A model generated the notes under the pieces. It had not been told where the DNA came from and did no database searches. It saw only the letters and a program-made list of their open reading frames with translations. This document shows, piece by piece, positions 46,296 through 57,582 of a stretch of 64,000 bases of DNA. A program made the position numbers and the translations under genes. Position 1 is the first letter of the stretch; each line of letters begins with the position of its first letter. Origin of the DNA: Spiroplasma ixodetis (GTDB lineage Bacteria > Bacillota_I > Bacilli_A > Mycoplasmatales > VBWQ01); the NCBI RefSeq assembly GCF_027923845.1, contig NZ_AP026933.1:496001-560000 (forward strand). Direction: 5' to 3'.

Positions 46296-47236
46296 CGAAC
46301 TTCTCCCCACATGTACTTGTGGAGGAAACAATGAAATTGAATGAGTTCAATAATACTTTTCAAACTGAAAAACAATGTCTTGCATATATAGCAAGTTTGA
46401 AACAAATCAAATGTAGTAGGTGTTCTAGTTTTAATTTGAATACTTCTAATTTAAGAAGAATGAGATGTTTGAAATGTCATCAAACATTCAGTATTCTCAC
46501 GGGCACTATATTTTCAAAGTCACAAACACCTTTAATATCTTGGTTTTATCTCATTTTTAGATGAATAAACACCAAACATGGAATTCCATCAACAGATATT
46601 GCAAAAGAATTGGGAGTGACTTTGAAAACTGCTTGAAGAATGGGTCATAAAATCCGAAGTGCCATTGCTAAACAAAAACCTCAATTCATTGTTGAAGGCA
46701 TAGTGCAAATGGATGAAATGTATCTTTCACATATGGGTTTTAAAAAACAAGGAAGATCCTTGTTGAATAAAACCTTGATTGTTGGTATTTATGAAAAAAC
46801 AACCAACAATCTGATTGTGAAAGTATTGAAAAACGCAAACAGTAAAAATCTTTTGCAGTTTGCAATAAACCACATTTCTTCAAAGTGTGTTGTACATACT
46901 GATTTTTGAAAAGGATATCGCGATTTGAAATCGGTTTTCACTAAGCATGAAACAGTTAACCATCAAGATGGCTATGTTTCAAAAACTGGTGTAAATACCA
47001 ACCAAATTGAGTCAGTATGAAAACATATACGAAGAACATTTAAAACACATATCAAAGTTGCAAAACATCATATTCATTTATATGCAAAAGAAGCTGCATA
47101 TAAATTCAATAACATACCTAGTTTTGAAACTGTAATGCTATGTTTTATTTAAAAATGTGGGGAGAAGTTCGTAGATAGGCTTTTCTCAGCATTTATGTGA
47201 TAAGATTTAAAAATAGTACATAAAGGGAGAAAAGCC
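46296..47236 (+). mobile_element. IS1595-like element, variant A, copy 5 (941 bp)
   Basis: 8-bp duplication TTTAGTAT at 46288-46295 and 47237-47244, in the 3' end of the IS30 transposase gene. Confidence 0.92.
46331..47152 (+). CDS. IS1595-like transposase, variant A (273 aa, intact)
   Basis: Same as the copy at 4631 except that a short internal stretch (STDIAKELGVTLKTAW around 46580-46640) matches variant B DNA, hinting at gene conversion between variants. All motif residues are kept. Confidence 0.85.
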
Positions 47237-48258
47237 TTTAGTATTTTTCTGGGTCTTTGGTTTAAAGACAATATAAATTTATGAACTTCATTTTTATTAG
47301 TTTTTGAAAAAATAAATTTTTTAGGAAATTTTTCTCTAATTAAACCATTAGTATTTTCATTAGTACCTCTTTGTCAAGGTGAATATGGATTTGCAAAATA
47401 AATTTTCACATCTAACTTTTTTTCAAGTTGTTGTCAATTTGCAAATTCTTTACCACGATCAAAAGTAATAGTTTTAACAATATTTTTAGGAAGAATTGAT
47501 AAATAATGAATGATATTTTTATTAATAACTTTAGTAGTTTTGTTTTTAACTAACATTGCTAAAGTAAATCGTGATACTCTTTCAACTAAAGTTATTAAAC
47601 ATGATTTACTTTTACCTCTTGATGATACTATAGTATCTCCTTCTCAATGACCAAGAGTTATGCGATCATTAACATTATTATCTCGTTCTTTAATTGATTT
47701 ACCATTAAATTTACCACGATTTTCTTGAGATCTTCGTTTTTTACCTTTTCTTCTTAAATTTTTACTAGTAACTTTATCAAATAATCCAGAATAAATTCAA
47801 TTGTAAATTGTTTTAAAGCTGATAGCTCATTGTTTATGAAAATTTTTAATTCTGCCATAAATTTGTTCAGGTGATCAGCCCAATAATAGTTTTTGTTGTA
47901 TATATTTGACTAAATCTTTATATTTAAACTTATGAAAAATAATATGTGATTTTTTTCTATTTACAGCTTTATTTTGTGCAATTAATGAAAAATAATGATC
48001 ATTATCTTTATTTCTATTAACTTCTCGAATAATAGTACTAATACTTCGATTAAGATTTTTAGCTATTTCATTAATTTTAACTTTAAATTTCAATTGATTC
48101 TCAATATAAATTCTTTCATCTATCCCAATATGTTTATAACTCATATAAAAACTCCTTACTTTTTCTAAACTAAATTTAGCATTATGAAATTTTTATATGA
48201 GAATTTTTTGCAATTTTATTTACTTGCACTTACAAGTATAATTCAGCAAATAAAAAAA

Positions 48259-48287
48259 CCTATTGTTTTATTTTTTAAAACAATAGG
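48259..48287 (-). terminator. Bidirectional-looking terminator hairpin
   Basis: Twelve-base arms CCTATTGTTTTA and TAAAACAATAGG (48259-48270, 48276-48287) with a T-rich loop; on the minus strand seven T follow. It ends the small CxxC gene upstream (minus strand). Confidence 0.85.
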
Positions 48288-48338
48288 GCATTAATTTCTA
48301 CTAAATATAAATATTTTAATACTATTAATACAAAAAAA

Positions 48339-48599
48339 CTATAAAACTTCTAAAGGCAAGAAGTCAAAAATTTCTGGGTGATTGGCACAAAACTTTAATT
48401 CCGAATCATTTTTTTGTTCTTCAATTTTAATTTTTAATTCATTTAATTGCTTTTTTATTTTAAGTAATTGAGCAGATGCTGGTGGTTGTTTATCTCATTC
48501 ATCAAATAATATTTTACCTGTTTTAAAAAGTTTTTCATACTGACATTTTAAACAACTTTTTTGCTGTGATTCATGATCATGGATATTTTTGCCAAACAT
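48339..48599 (-). CDS. Small CxxC protein of unknown function (86 aa)
   Basis: ATG 48599 has AAAGTAGG upstream. A CLKC pair near residue 16, one further Cys and His residues could bind zinc; the middle is a Lys/Glu-rich coiled-coil-like helix (LKIKKQLNELKIKIEEQ). One TGA is Trp. No family recognised; terminators stand on both sides. Confidence 0.55.
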
Positions 48600-48652
48600 A
48601 AAATTACCTACTTTCCTCAATTCTTTTATTTAAATTTATTATACCAAATAAT

Positions 48653-48682
48653 AAAAAAGGAGAAATAATTTTCCTTTTTAAC
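48653..48682 (-). terminator. Terminator after the metallopeptidase gene
   Basis: On the minus strand AAAAAGGA and TCCTTTTT arms surround about ten bases and are followed by T-rich sequence, 11 bases beyond the stop codon. Confidence 0.6.
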
Positions 48683-48692
48683 TAGTAAAATG

Positions 48693-49763
48693 CTATAAAA
48701 CCGTTGGTAAATAATGTAAGAAAAAACTATTTTCTAATTCTCATCCTCAATCACGCTGATTCTGGGGCGTTAAAATTCACCTAGCAAAACTTTCGGCAAA
48801 AAATTCATCATCAAGATTTATATTATATTTACCATTAAATCAGGCACTACGACCATAATTACTATTAACTGTTATTAAACCAAATAATAATTTTTGCTTA
48901 ATATTAGTTAATTTTGCTTGTTGACCTAAATAATCAATTAAATATCAAGTACGATCATAAATTTGTTTGTTATCATTGTTAACGGTTAGTTTATGAGAAA
49001 CTGATGTCATATTAGTATTAATATCACTATAACTGCTATCTGGTCACTTTCAATTAGCATTAAATGAATTTCTTTCATCAGCACTTAAACCAATAAAATT
49101 ACTTAAAGCATGACCATATTCGTGAGTTGTAACACTAATTATTTGATCTGAAGATCAAAATCCCTCTTGAAATTGTTGATCAATTAAATTAATATTTGCA
49201 AATTTAGGACCATAACCCATACGTTGATTATCAGCTTTTGAATTAAAAGCAGTTCATGCTACTGTGCTATCACTTACAGCAACTGGTCCTACTTTTTGAA
49301 TTAGTTTAATAACAGTGTTTTTATGAAAAACTTTAGCAAAAATATTATAAAAACGTAATTGTTGTTGCTCTGCTAATTGTAATTGTTCATTATTTAAACC
49401 AGCTTTTTTATACATTTCAACTCAATTAACATCAATGGTTTTACCACCAATTTTAGTATGAGTTAAATCATATTGTAAACTATCATAATTACTTCAAATT
49501 ACATCACTTTTATTATTATCATACAAGTTATTAAATTCATCAATACTTTCTTTACTTGCCATTTGATGTATTTTATATTCATATTTTTTTACCATCTTTG
49601 CATCTTCTGGTGAAAGTTTTCATTTTAATAAACTAGCATTAGCATCATGCTTATTTAAATAGACATAATGATCACTGTCTGGAGAAAACGTTAACATTAA
49701 ACCATTAACTGTTACAAGATTTAATGCTGTAATCATAGTTACTAATTTAATACCTTTTTTCAT
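48693..49763 (-). CDS. Probable exported HExxH zinc metallopeptidase (356 aa)
   Basis: The N terminus (KKGIKLVTMITALNLVTVNGLM) is a signal peptide or signal anchor without a lipobox Cys. A zinc motif HEYGH lies at residues 214-218, and a downstream FFAESFARW (Glu near 324) is a likely third ligand, the gluzincin arrangement. Many TGA codons are read as Trp. GGGGAGG precedes ATG 49763. The domain between looks unrelated to common cellular proteases. It could act on host proteins or on surface proteins; substrate unknown. Confidence in the peptidase fold is moderate. Confidence 0.65.
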
Positions 49764-49838
49764 AATTAACCTCCCCTTCATATCATAATTATAATTATGA
49801 TTTTACATTGTAGCATTTAAATAAAAATACTGCACTAA

Positions 49839-51113
49839 CTATTCTCATTTATTTTTAATTTTTTTATTAGTAAAAATTTCAACTTCAAAAACAGCAAATT
49901 CTTTGCGAACCTTTATAACTTTAAATGAAAAATTTCGAAATTTTAAAAGTGGGCTATTTTTCCTTACTTTCTTTACTTTTGTTTTAAACATATATCATTC
50001 TTGGACAGTTTGTTTATTATAATTTGGAGGTTTTCTTTTTAAATAACGTTTAAATAATACTTCAAGTTTTGAAGAACCATCAACACGAAACTTATGTGTT
50101 CCTATTTCTTGTATCAATCCAATTTCATCAGTTTCATCATAAATTTCACCAACTAATTCTTCAAGAATATCTTCAAGTGTAATAATACCATTAAAATCTT
50201 TTTTATCTTTATTATTGCAGACAATAGCCATATGCATTCTTTCGGTTTGTAAAATTTCCAATGCTTCATTTAACTTAATACGCTTAGAAATAAAAATTGC
50301 TGGTAACATTAATTGTAATAAATCTGGATTTTCATTTTCTAACATATTAATAATAAATTCTTTAATATTTAAAATACCAATTACATTTTGATTAACATGA
50401 TCTAAAACAGGAATTCTACTATATTTTTCTTCTAAATATAGATGTTTAATAACTTTAGGTGGCGTATCATCATAAATATATTTAATTTTACTTTTGGGAT
50501 GCATAGCTTGAAAAACTGATTTTTCATCAAATTTAATTGCAGATTCAATTAAATCACGTTCTGCTTTTTCAAGAACTCCTTCTCTTTCAATTATTGAAAT
50601 CAGTTCAATAAGTTCTTGTTCAGAACTTGTTGGTTTTTTACTTTTAAATTGAAATAAAGTAACAATAAAAGTTATTGGATAAAAAATAATATTAAGAATA
50701 TACAAAATATATGCATAATTTAAAGCTATTGTCTCAGGATGTAATTTTGCAACACTTTTAGGTATAATTTCACCAATAATTAAAACAACAATCGCCGAAA
50801 CTAAAGTTGATATTAAAGGACCATAAGTAGGAGAAACATGAAAAGAATCAATAAATAATATGGTACTTAAAGTACCAATTCCAACATTAATTACTGTGTT
50901 ACCAAGTAAAATTGTTGTTAAAGTTACATTATAATTTTTAACTAACTTAAATACAATATTAGCACGACGACTTTTCTTACTACGTAATTTACCAATAGAT
51001 TTAATTCTTATAACGTTTAAAGAAGTTAATGATGTTTCAGCAGATGAATAAAAACCACTTAAAAATAATAAAACTAGCAATATTATTAAATAAATATACC
51101 AATTACTGTCCAT
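49839..51113 (-). CDS. CorC/HlyC-type membrane protein (CNNM plus CBS domains, 424 aa)
   Basis: N-terminal CNNM transmembrane domain (four helices; SGFYSSAETSLTSLN and TTILLGNTVINVG are signatures), then a CBS pair (KSKIKYIYDDTP, YSRIPVLDH, MHMAIVCNNK), GIITLEDILEELVGEIYDE, and a CorC_HlyC-type C terminus. A TGA at 49992 is Trp; the protein continues to TAG 49839. Family members move or sense divalent cations; despite the name, hemolysis is not implied. Confidence 0.88.
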
Positions 51114-51248
51114 ATAGAAAAAAACTACTCCTTTTGATTTTTATATTGTTATTAAGATTATAACATAGTATACTTAGTACGTTATATTTAATTATTAATT
51201 TATTACTCATATAACTTTATGATATTATATTGAAGGTGATGAAAATAA

Positions 51249-51902
51249 ATGCGTAAAAAATTTGGACTAATAGCAGCCTTAATAATAGGCACAACAACTA
51301 GTTTACAAGTTAGTGCTTGTACAGATGATTCAAAATATCAAGAATTTATTAGTGATGTTAATAGTGGGCATGCTTTTTTTGGCATACTTGGTGCTGCTGA
51401 TAATCCACTTTCTAAGCAAATTATTGACGGTTTACACACAATGCAAATCAAAAATAATAATGTACCAAGTAAATGAGATAACTGATTAACAGAAAAGAAA
51501 ACTGAAATAAACAGTGTTACTACTAATGGAACTATTGATATTAAAATTTATGAAAAATCTCCTTATGCCAACCCTAGTAGTCATATTGTTAACCAATTTT
51601 GAAATGATAAAAAAATTAGTTGACAACAACAAATTTATCATTGACTACTTGACCATAAAATTTCTGATAATAGTTCAGCACCTGTTGCTGATTCAGGTGT
51701 CAAGGAAATTCAAAATCCTGTTGATAAAGAAAGAGCATTTAAAGCTTTACCAATTGTTTTTATTGTTAATAAAGGTAAACTAATAACTGTTGGTCAAGAA
51801 TGAGGAACTATTGATGGTCCAAATCAGTTTTTTGATCAACTAACAGCTTTAATCACAGGTAATCTATTAAAAACTGCTGCTAAAAAACTATATAATTTTT
51901 AA
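51249..51902 (+). CDS. Probable surface lipoprotein (217 aa)
   Basis: A basic start (MRKKFG), a hydrophobic segment and LQVSAC near residue 24 form a lipoprotein signal with a lipobox Cys. The mature part is hydrophilic; PIVFIVNKGKLITVG near residue 168 resembles a late strand of thioredoxin-like proteins, a weak hint. Several TGA codons encode Trp. GAAGGTGATG precedes ATG 51249. It is divergent from the CorC-like gene and followed by a terminator. Confidence 0.7.
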
Positions 51903-51937
51903 AAGAAGATAATTATATATCTTCTTTTACTTTTTTA
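51901..51937 (+). terminator. Terminator of the lipoprotein gene
   Basis: Eleven-base arms AAAAGAAGATA (51901-51911) and TATCTTCTTTT (51918-51928) followed by AC and six T. The stem overlaps the last base of the stop codon. Confidence 0.9.
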
Positions 51938-52082
51938 TTTCTTAATATTTTTTATTCCATTTTTTATAAATTTATATAACTAAAATACGTGTTTATTTTT
52001 TATTGTATTTTATTTATAAGGTGCTAAAATTTTAGTAGATAAGCAGATTTAGTAAAAATAACAATAATTCTAAACATTTCTA

Positions 52083-52110
52083 ACTCATTACTTTAAAAAA
52101 AGTAATGAGT
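52083..52110 (+). terminator. Hairpin before the repeat-protein gene, possible attenuator
   Basis: Perfect arms ACTCATTACTT and AAGTAATGAGT (52083-52093, 52100-52110) followed by TTTTA, only 26 bases before the start codon of the octapeptide gene. Either a terminator of upstream transcription or an attenuator. Confidence 0.6.
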
Positions 52111-52667
52111 TTTATAGTTAAAAAGAGGTATCTAAAATGAATGATTTACTTATTAATAATACCAGTGAATTGGTAACTTTTAATACTAACAGTACAGATC
52201 CTACTAATATAAAAAATATTACTTGAAAAAATTCTATTCAAGAATACAAAAATAAAGTTGAACAAACATATCAAAATTTTTTAAAATCACAAGAATGAGG
52301 AAAAAAGTTAAGACAACAAATAACAACAACTAAAAACAAAAATAGACATAAAAAAGAAGCACAAATATATTGGTTTCAACACTCACAAGCGAACAAATAC
52401 CCGCATTAATGCCACATCAAATTGAACAATTTACATTTTGACAAATCTCTGCTTTTACAACAGAACAAATACAAGTACTAACAGAAAAACAAATACAAGC
52501 ATTATTACCTGAGCAAATACAAAGTTTTACAAGTGAACAAATACCTGCATTCACCAAAGAACAAATACAAAGTTTCACAATTCAACAAATACAAGCACTC
52601 ACAACAAAACAAATACAAAGTTTTACAATTCAACAAATACAAGCACTCACAATAATTCAACGAACTT

Positions 52668-54010
52668 TGAACATCTAGAATAAAGTAGACACAGAATTGT
52701 AACCTTTGTGTTAAAAATACTTTAAGGAAGGTGTTCATTTTTTTATGGCTAAATGACTATCAAAAGAAGAAAAGTTAAAAATAATAAAAATAAGTAAAAT
52801 TAAAACAATTGATAAAACCGCATTAGAGTATGGTATTGGTCGATCATCAATAAAAGAATGAATTAAAGCATATAAATTATTAGGTGAAAAAGGTTTAGAA
52901 TATGGCAATGGAATTCGTGCTAAAAAAACCAAAAGAACAGGTCGACCCAAATCTTTAAATTTTAATGAAATGACAAAACAAGAATTAATTGAATATATTG
53001 AGGCAATGAACGATATAAAAAGTATTTAGAAAAATCGACAAAAAAGAAGAAATATTTTGTGATTTTCTCATTGAAGAAAAAATATCAGATTAGTTATTTA
53101 TGTTGATTATTAAATGTTTCAAAATCAGGATATTATAAGTGAATTAAGAATGGAATGAATGAATTTAATAAATGAGATACATTTTTAGCTAATATAATTA
53201 AAAATATTTTTATGAATTTCAAGAAATTTATGGTTATAAAATGATAACTTTATGAATTAACAAAATTTATAATTTAAAATTAAAATTTCATATTGTATAT
53301 AGATATATGAAAAATATGAGTTTAAAAGCTAAGGTTCGCATAAAAAATTTGATTATAGAACTAAATCAGGAAGTTTAAGATATGATAATTTATTAAAACG
53401 TGATTTTTCAACTACTAATTTAAATGAAAAATTAGGTACTGATATAACTTATTTATTAACTAATGGTAAAACATATTATTTATCAATTGTTAAAGATTTT
53501 CATAATAATGAAATATTAGATTATAAAATAAGTGCAAGTTTAGACATGACATTTGTTGTCCAAAACATTATCCAAGCTTGAGTTAATGCTCAAAAACCTA
53601 CTTCATGAATTTTACAATCAGATCAAGGATTTCACTATACAAATCCTTCTTATAAAATTTTATGTGATGAATTAAAAATAAAAATTTCAATGTCTAGAAG
53701 AGGTAATTCCTGTGATAATGGTGCTACTGAAACTTGATTTGGAACAATGAAAACAGAATTTCTATATCAAATTCCAAGAAAAAATAGAACTATTGAATGA
53801 ATACAAGACAACTTACCTAAATATATTTACTTTTATAATAATTATCGACCTCAAATAAAATTAAAAGGAATGAGTCCAATCGAATATCGATTAGCTCATT
53901 CCAAACCAACAAATAATTACTTCATACCTATAAATTTAACACTTACAAACGCTATTTTATAAAATTTAATAAAAGGTTACTTTTATTGTCCACTTTTCTT
54001 GACAAGTTCA
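52668..54010 (+). mobile_element. IS3-family element (type b), copy 1, inactive
   Basis: Ends TGAACATCTAGAATAAAGTAGACAC and the complement of TGAACTTGTCAAGAAAAGTGGAC; 3-bp duplication CTT (52665-52667, 54011-54013). orfA (52745-53029, 94 aa) has the IS3 HTH (SKIKTIDKTALEYGIGRSSIKEW). orfB has the DDE core (LQSDQGFHYTNPSYK, NGATETWFGTMKTEF) but one-base losses near 53209 and 53342 break it. Confidence 0.85.
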
Positions 54011-54041
54011 CTTCTCCCCACATGTACTTGTGGAGGAAACA

Positions 54042-54863
54042 ATGAAATTGAATGAGTTCAATAATACTTTTCAAACTGAAAAACAATGTCTTGCATATAT
54101 AGCAAGTTTGAAACAAATCAAATGTAGTAGGTGTTCTAGTTTTAATTTGAATACTTCTAATTTAAGAAGAATGAGATGTTTGAAATGTCATCAAACATTC
54201 AGTATTCTCACGGGCACTATATTTTCAAAGTCACAAACACCTTTAATATCTTGGTTTTATCTCATTTTTAGATGAATAAACACCAAACATGGAATTCCAT
54301 CAACTGATGTTGCAAAAGAATTGGGAGTGACCTTGAAAACAGCTTGAAGAATGGGTCATAAAATCCGAAGTGCCATTGCTAAACAAAAACCTCAATTCAT
54401 TGTTGAAGGCATAGTGCAAATGGATGAAATGTATCTTTCACATATGGGGTTTAAAAAACAAGGAAGATCCTTGTTGAATAAAACCTTGATTGTTGGTATT
54501 TATGAAAAAACAACCAACAATCTGATTGTGAAAGTATTGAAAAACGCAAACAGTAAAAATCTTTTGCAGTTTGCAATAAACCACATTTCTTCAAAGTGTG
54601 TTGTACATACTGATTTTTGAAAAGGATATCGCGATTTGAAATCGGTTTTCACTAAGCATGAAACAGTTAACCATCAAGATGGCTATGTTTCAAAAACTGG
54701 TGTAAATACCAACCAAATTGAGTCAGTATGAAAACATATACGAAGAACATTTAAAACACATATCAAAGTTGCAAAACATCATATTCATTTATATGCAAAA
54801 GAAGCTGCATATAAATTCAATAACATACCTAGTTTTGAAACTGTAATGCTATGTTTTATTTAA
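54042..54863 (+). CDS. IS1595-like transposase, variant A (273 aa, intact)
   Basis: Reading frame intact with all motifs. Its element's left end is split by IS3, so it may be unable to move although it could act on other copies. Confidence 0.85.
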
Positions 54864-55073
54864 AAATGTGGGGAGAAGTTCGTAGATAGGCTTTTCTCAG
54901 CATTTATGTGATAAAATTAAAAATAGTACATAAAGGGAGAAAAGCCTAATTCAAATTCCATGATTTACTAAAGAACAAATACAAGCATTATTACCTGAGC
55001 AAATACCAAGTTTACAAGTGAACAAATACCCGCATTCACCAAAGAACAAATACAAAGTTTCACAATTCAACAA

Positions 55074-56011
55074 CGGACTTCTCCCCACATGTACTTGTGG
55101 AGGGAATAATGAAACTGAATGAATTCAACAATGCTTTTCAAACTGAACAGCAATGTCTTGCATATATAGCAAATTTGAAAGAAAACAAATGTATTAGGTG
55201 TTTTAGTTTTAATTTGAATACTTCTGATTTAAAAAGAATGAGATGTTTAAAATGTAATCAAACATTTAGCATTCTCACAGGCACCATATTTTCAAGGTCA
55301 CAAACATCTTTAACATCTTGGTTTTATCTTATCTTTAGATGAATAAACACCAAACATGGAATTCCATCAACAGATATTGCAAAAGAATTGGGAGTGACTT
55401 TGAAAACTGCTTGAAGAATGACTCATAAAATCAGAACACGTATTGCAAAACAAAAACCTCAATTTATTGTTGAAGGTACAGTGCAAATTGATGAAATGTA
55501 TCTTTCACATATGGGTTTTAAAAAACAAGGAAGATCCTTGGTGAATAAAACCTTGATTGTTGGCATTTATCAAAAAACAACCAATAATTTAATTGTGAAA
55601 GTATTGAAAAACGCAAAGAGTAAAAATCTTTTGCAGTTTGCAAAAACCACATTTCTTCAAAATGTCTTGTATATACTGATTCTTGAAAAGGATATTGCGA
55701 TTTTAAATCAGTTTTCACTAAGCATGAAACAGTTAACCATCAAGATGGCTATGTTTCAAAAATTGGTGTAAATACCAACCAAATTGAATCAGTTTGAAAA
55801 CATATAAGAAGAACATTTAAAACACATATCAAAGTTGCAAAACATCATGTTCATTTATATGCTAAAGAAGCTGCATATAAATTCAACAAGATACCTAGTT
55901 TTGAAACTGTAATGCTATGTTTGATTTAAAAATGTGGGGAGAAGTCCGTAGATAGGCTTTTCTCAGCATTTATGTGATAAAATTAAAATAGTACATAAAG
56001 GGAGAAAAGCC
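55074..56011 (+). mobile_element. IS1595-like element, variant B, copy 7, transposase frameshifted
   Basis: 8-bp duplication TTCAACAA at 55066-55073 and 56012-56019, inside the octapeptide repeats. One A is missing in the run near 55642-55648, so the frame (55109-55929) is broken before the second catalytic Asp. Confidence 0.9.
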
Positions 56012-56236
56012 TTCAACAAATACAAGCACTCACAACAAAACAAATACAAAGTTTTACAAGTGAACAAATACCTGCATTCACAATAGAACAAATTGAACTC
56101 TTTACAAAAGAACAAAAAGAAGTATTTTGACCAAAACAAGTAATCACAAAAATTAACACCATGGATTGGCAAAATCAATCAACAACAACTGAATTTAAGC
56201 CAAATTTACCAAAAATGTAAAAAAAGATTGTAACTT

Positions 56237-57579
56237 TGAACTTGTCAAGAAAAGTGGACAATAAAAGTAACCTTTTATTAAATTTTATAAAATAGCGTTT
56301 GTAAGTGTTAAATTTATAGGTATGAAGTAATTATTTGTTGGTTTGGAATGAGCTAATCGATATTCGATTGGACTCATTCCTTTTAATTTTATTTGAGGTC
56401 GATAATTATTATAAAAGTAAATATATTTAGGTAAGTTGTCTTGTATTCATTCAATAGTTCTATTTTTTCTTGGAATTTGATATAGAAATTCTGTTTTCAT
56501 TGTTCCAAATCAAGTTTCAGTAGCACCATTATCACAGGAATTACCTCTTCTAGACATTGAAATTTTTATTTTTAATTCATCACATAAAATTTTATAAGAA
56601 GGATTTGTATAGTGAAATCCTTGATCTGATTGTAAAATTCATGAAGTAGGTTTTTGAGCATTAACTCAAGCTTGGATAATGTTTTGGACAACAAATGTCA
56701 TGTCTAAACTTGCACTTATTTTATAATCTAATATTTCATTATTAGGAAAATCTTTAACAATTGATAAATAATATGTTTTACCATTAGTTAATAAATAAGT
56801 TATATCAGTACCTAATTTTTCATTTAAATTAGTAGTTGAAAAATCACGTTTTAATAAATTATCATATCTTAAACTTCCTGATTTAGTTCTATAATCAAAT
56901 TTTTTTATGCGAACCTTAGCTTTTAAACTCATATTTTTCATATATCTATATACAATATGAAATTTTAATTTTAAATTATAAATTTTGTTAATTCATAAAG
57001 TTATCATTTTATAACCATAAATTTCTTGAAATTCATAAAAAATATTTTTAATTATATTAGCTAAAAATGTATCTCATTTATTAAATTCATTCATTCCATT
57101 CTTAATTCACTTATAATATCCTGATTTTGAAACATTTAATAATCAACATAAATAACTAATCTGATATTTTTTCTTCAATGAGAAAATCACAAAATATTTC
57201 TTCTTTTTGTCGATTTTTCTAAATACTTTTTATATCGTTCATTGCCTCAATATATTCAATTAATTCTTGTTTTGTCATTTCATTAAAATTTAAAGATTTG
57301 GGTCGACCTGTTCTTTTGGTTTTTTTAGCACGAATTCCATTGCCATATTCTAAACCTTTTTCACCTAATAATTTATATGCTTTAATTCATTCTTTTATTG
57401 ATGATCGACCAATACCATACTCTAATGCGGTTTTATCAATTGTTTTAATTTTACTTATTTTTATTATTTTTAACTTTTCTTCTTTTGATAGTCATTTAGC
57501 CATAAAAAAATGAACACCTTCCTTAAAGTATTTTTAACACAAAGGTTACAATTCTGTGTCTACTTTATTCTAGATGTTC
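56237..57579 (-). mobile_element. IS3-family element (type b), copy 2, inverted
   Basis: Same element as at 52668 on the other strand, with CTT at 56234-56236 and 57580-57582. orfA is 57219-57503. It lies 16 bases after the end of the octapeptide gene, so two inverted copies bracket the gene's 3' two thirds. Confidence 0.88.
56285..57503 (-). pseudogene. IS3-family transposase orfA plus orfB, frameshift in an A run
   Basis: orfA (ATG 57503, stop 57219) is intact with HTH and basic RPKSLNFNEM end. orfB should follow by a -1 shift; here the A run after CGAC near 57204-57208 has five A, against six in copy 1, breaking the join. The remaining orfB (to TAA 56285) keeps the first Asp (TDITYLLTNGKTYY), LQSDQGFH and DNGATETWFG. 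Confidence 0.75.
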
Positions 57580-57582
57580 ACT

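Larger units (their letters stand above)
46221..48247 (-). mobile_element. IS30-family element, copy 4, interrupted by IS1595-like copy
   Basis: Flanked by a 4-bp duplication AAAT (46217-46220, 48248-48251). The transposase reading frame (46245-48144) would be intact without the IS1595-like insertion at 46296-47236. Confidence 0.88.
52661..54946 (+). mobile_element. IS1595-like element, variant A, copy 6, with IS3 inserted 7 bases from its left end
   Basis: CGAACTT (52661-52667) is separated from CTTCTCCCCAC (54011) by an IS3 copy. The 8-bp duplication TAATTCAA at 52653-52660 and 54947-54954 proves that both parts are one element. Confidence 0.92.
52137..56220 (+). pseudogene. Octapeptide-repeat protein gene, frameshifted and split by three IS elements
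   Basis: ATG 52137 has AAGAGG upstream. The first 75 residues are hydrophilic; then, after a frame change between about 52350 and 52405, come about 21 tandem eight-residue units (consensus QIQ-A/S-F/L-T-x-E). Units fill 52391-52660, 54955-55073 and 56020-56150, and the native end is TMDWQNQSTTTEFKPNLPKM, TAA 56218-56220. An IS1595-like copy (52661-54946, itself holding an IS3 copy) and another (55074-56011) split it; a one-base loss near 55012 adds a frameshift. No signal peptide is seen. The repeat suggests an extended helical surface for protein binding. Confidence 0.7.

Noticed and set aside
49839..51113. Haemolysin toxin
   Set aside because: The name HlyC in this family is historical; the CNNM and CBS domains indicate an ion-related membrane protein.
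52505..52738. Minus-strand frame rich in Cys/Leu/Tyr repeats
   Set aside because: It is the antisense of the octapeptide-repeat gene; the periodicity comes from the 24-bp units on the plus strand.
53020..53050. A AAA AAG slippery site as a programmed frameshift in IS3 type b
   Set aside because: The orfA stop codon lies before this heptamer, so ribosomes in the orfA frame would not reach it; the A-run difference between copies is better seen as an indel.
52391..56150. Spaced direct repeats resembling a CRISPR array
   Set aside because: The 24-bp units are contiguous, keep a coding frame and have no unique spacers; no cas genes are present.
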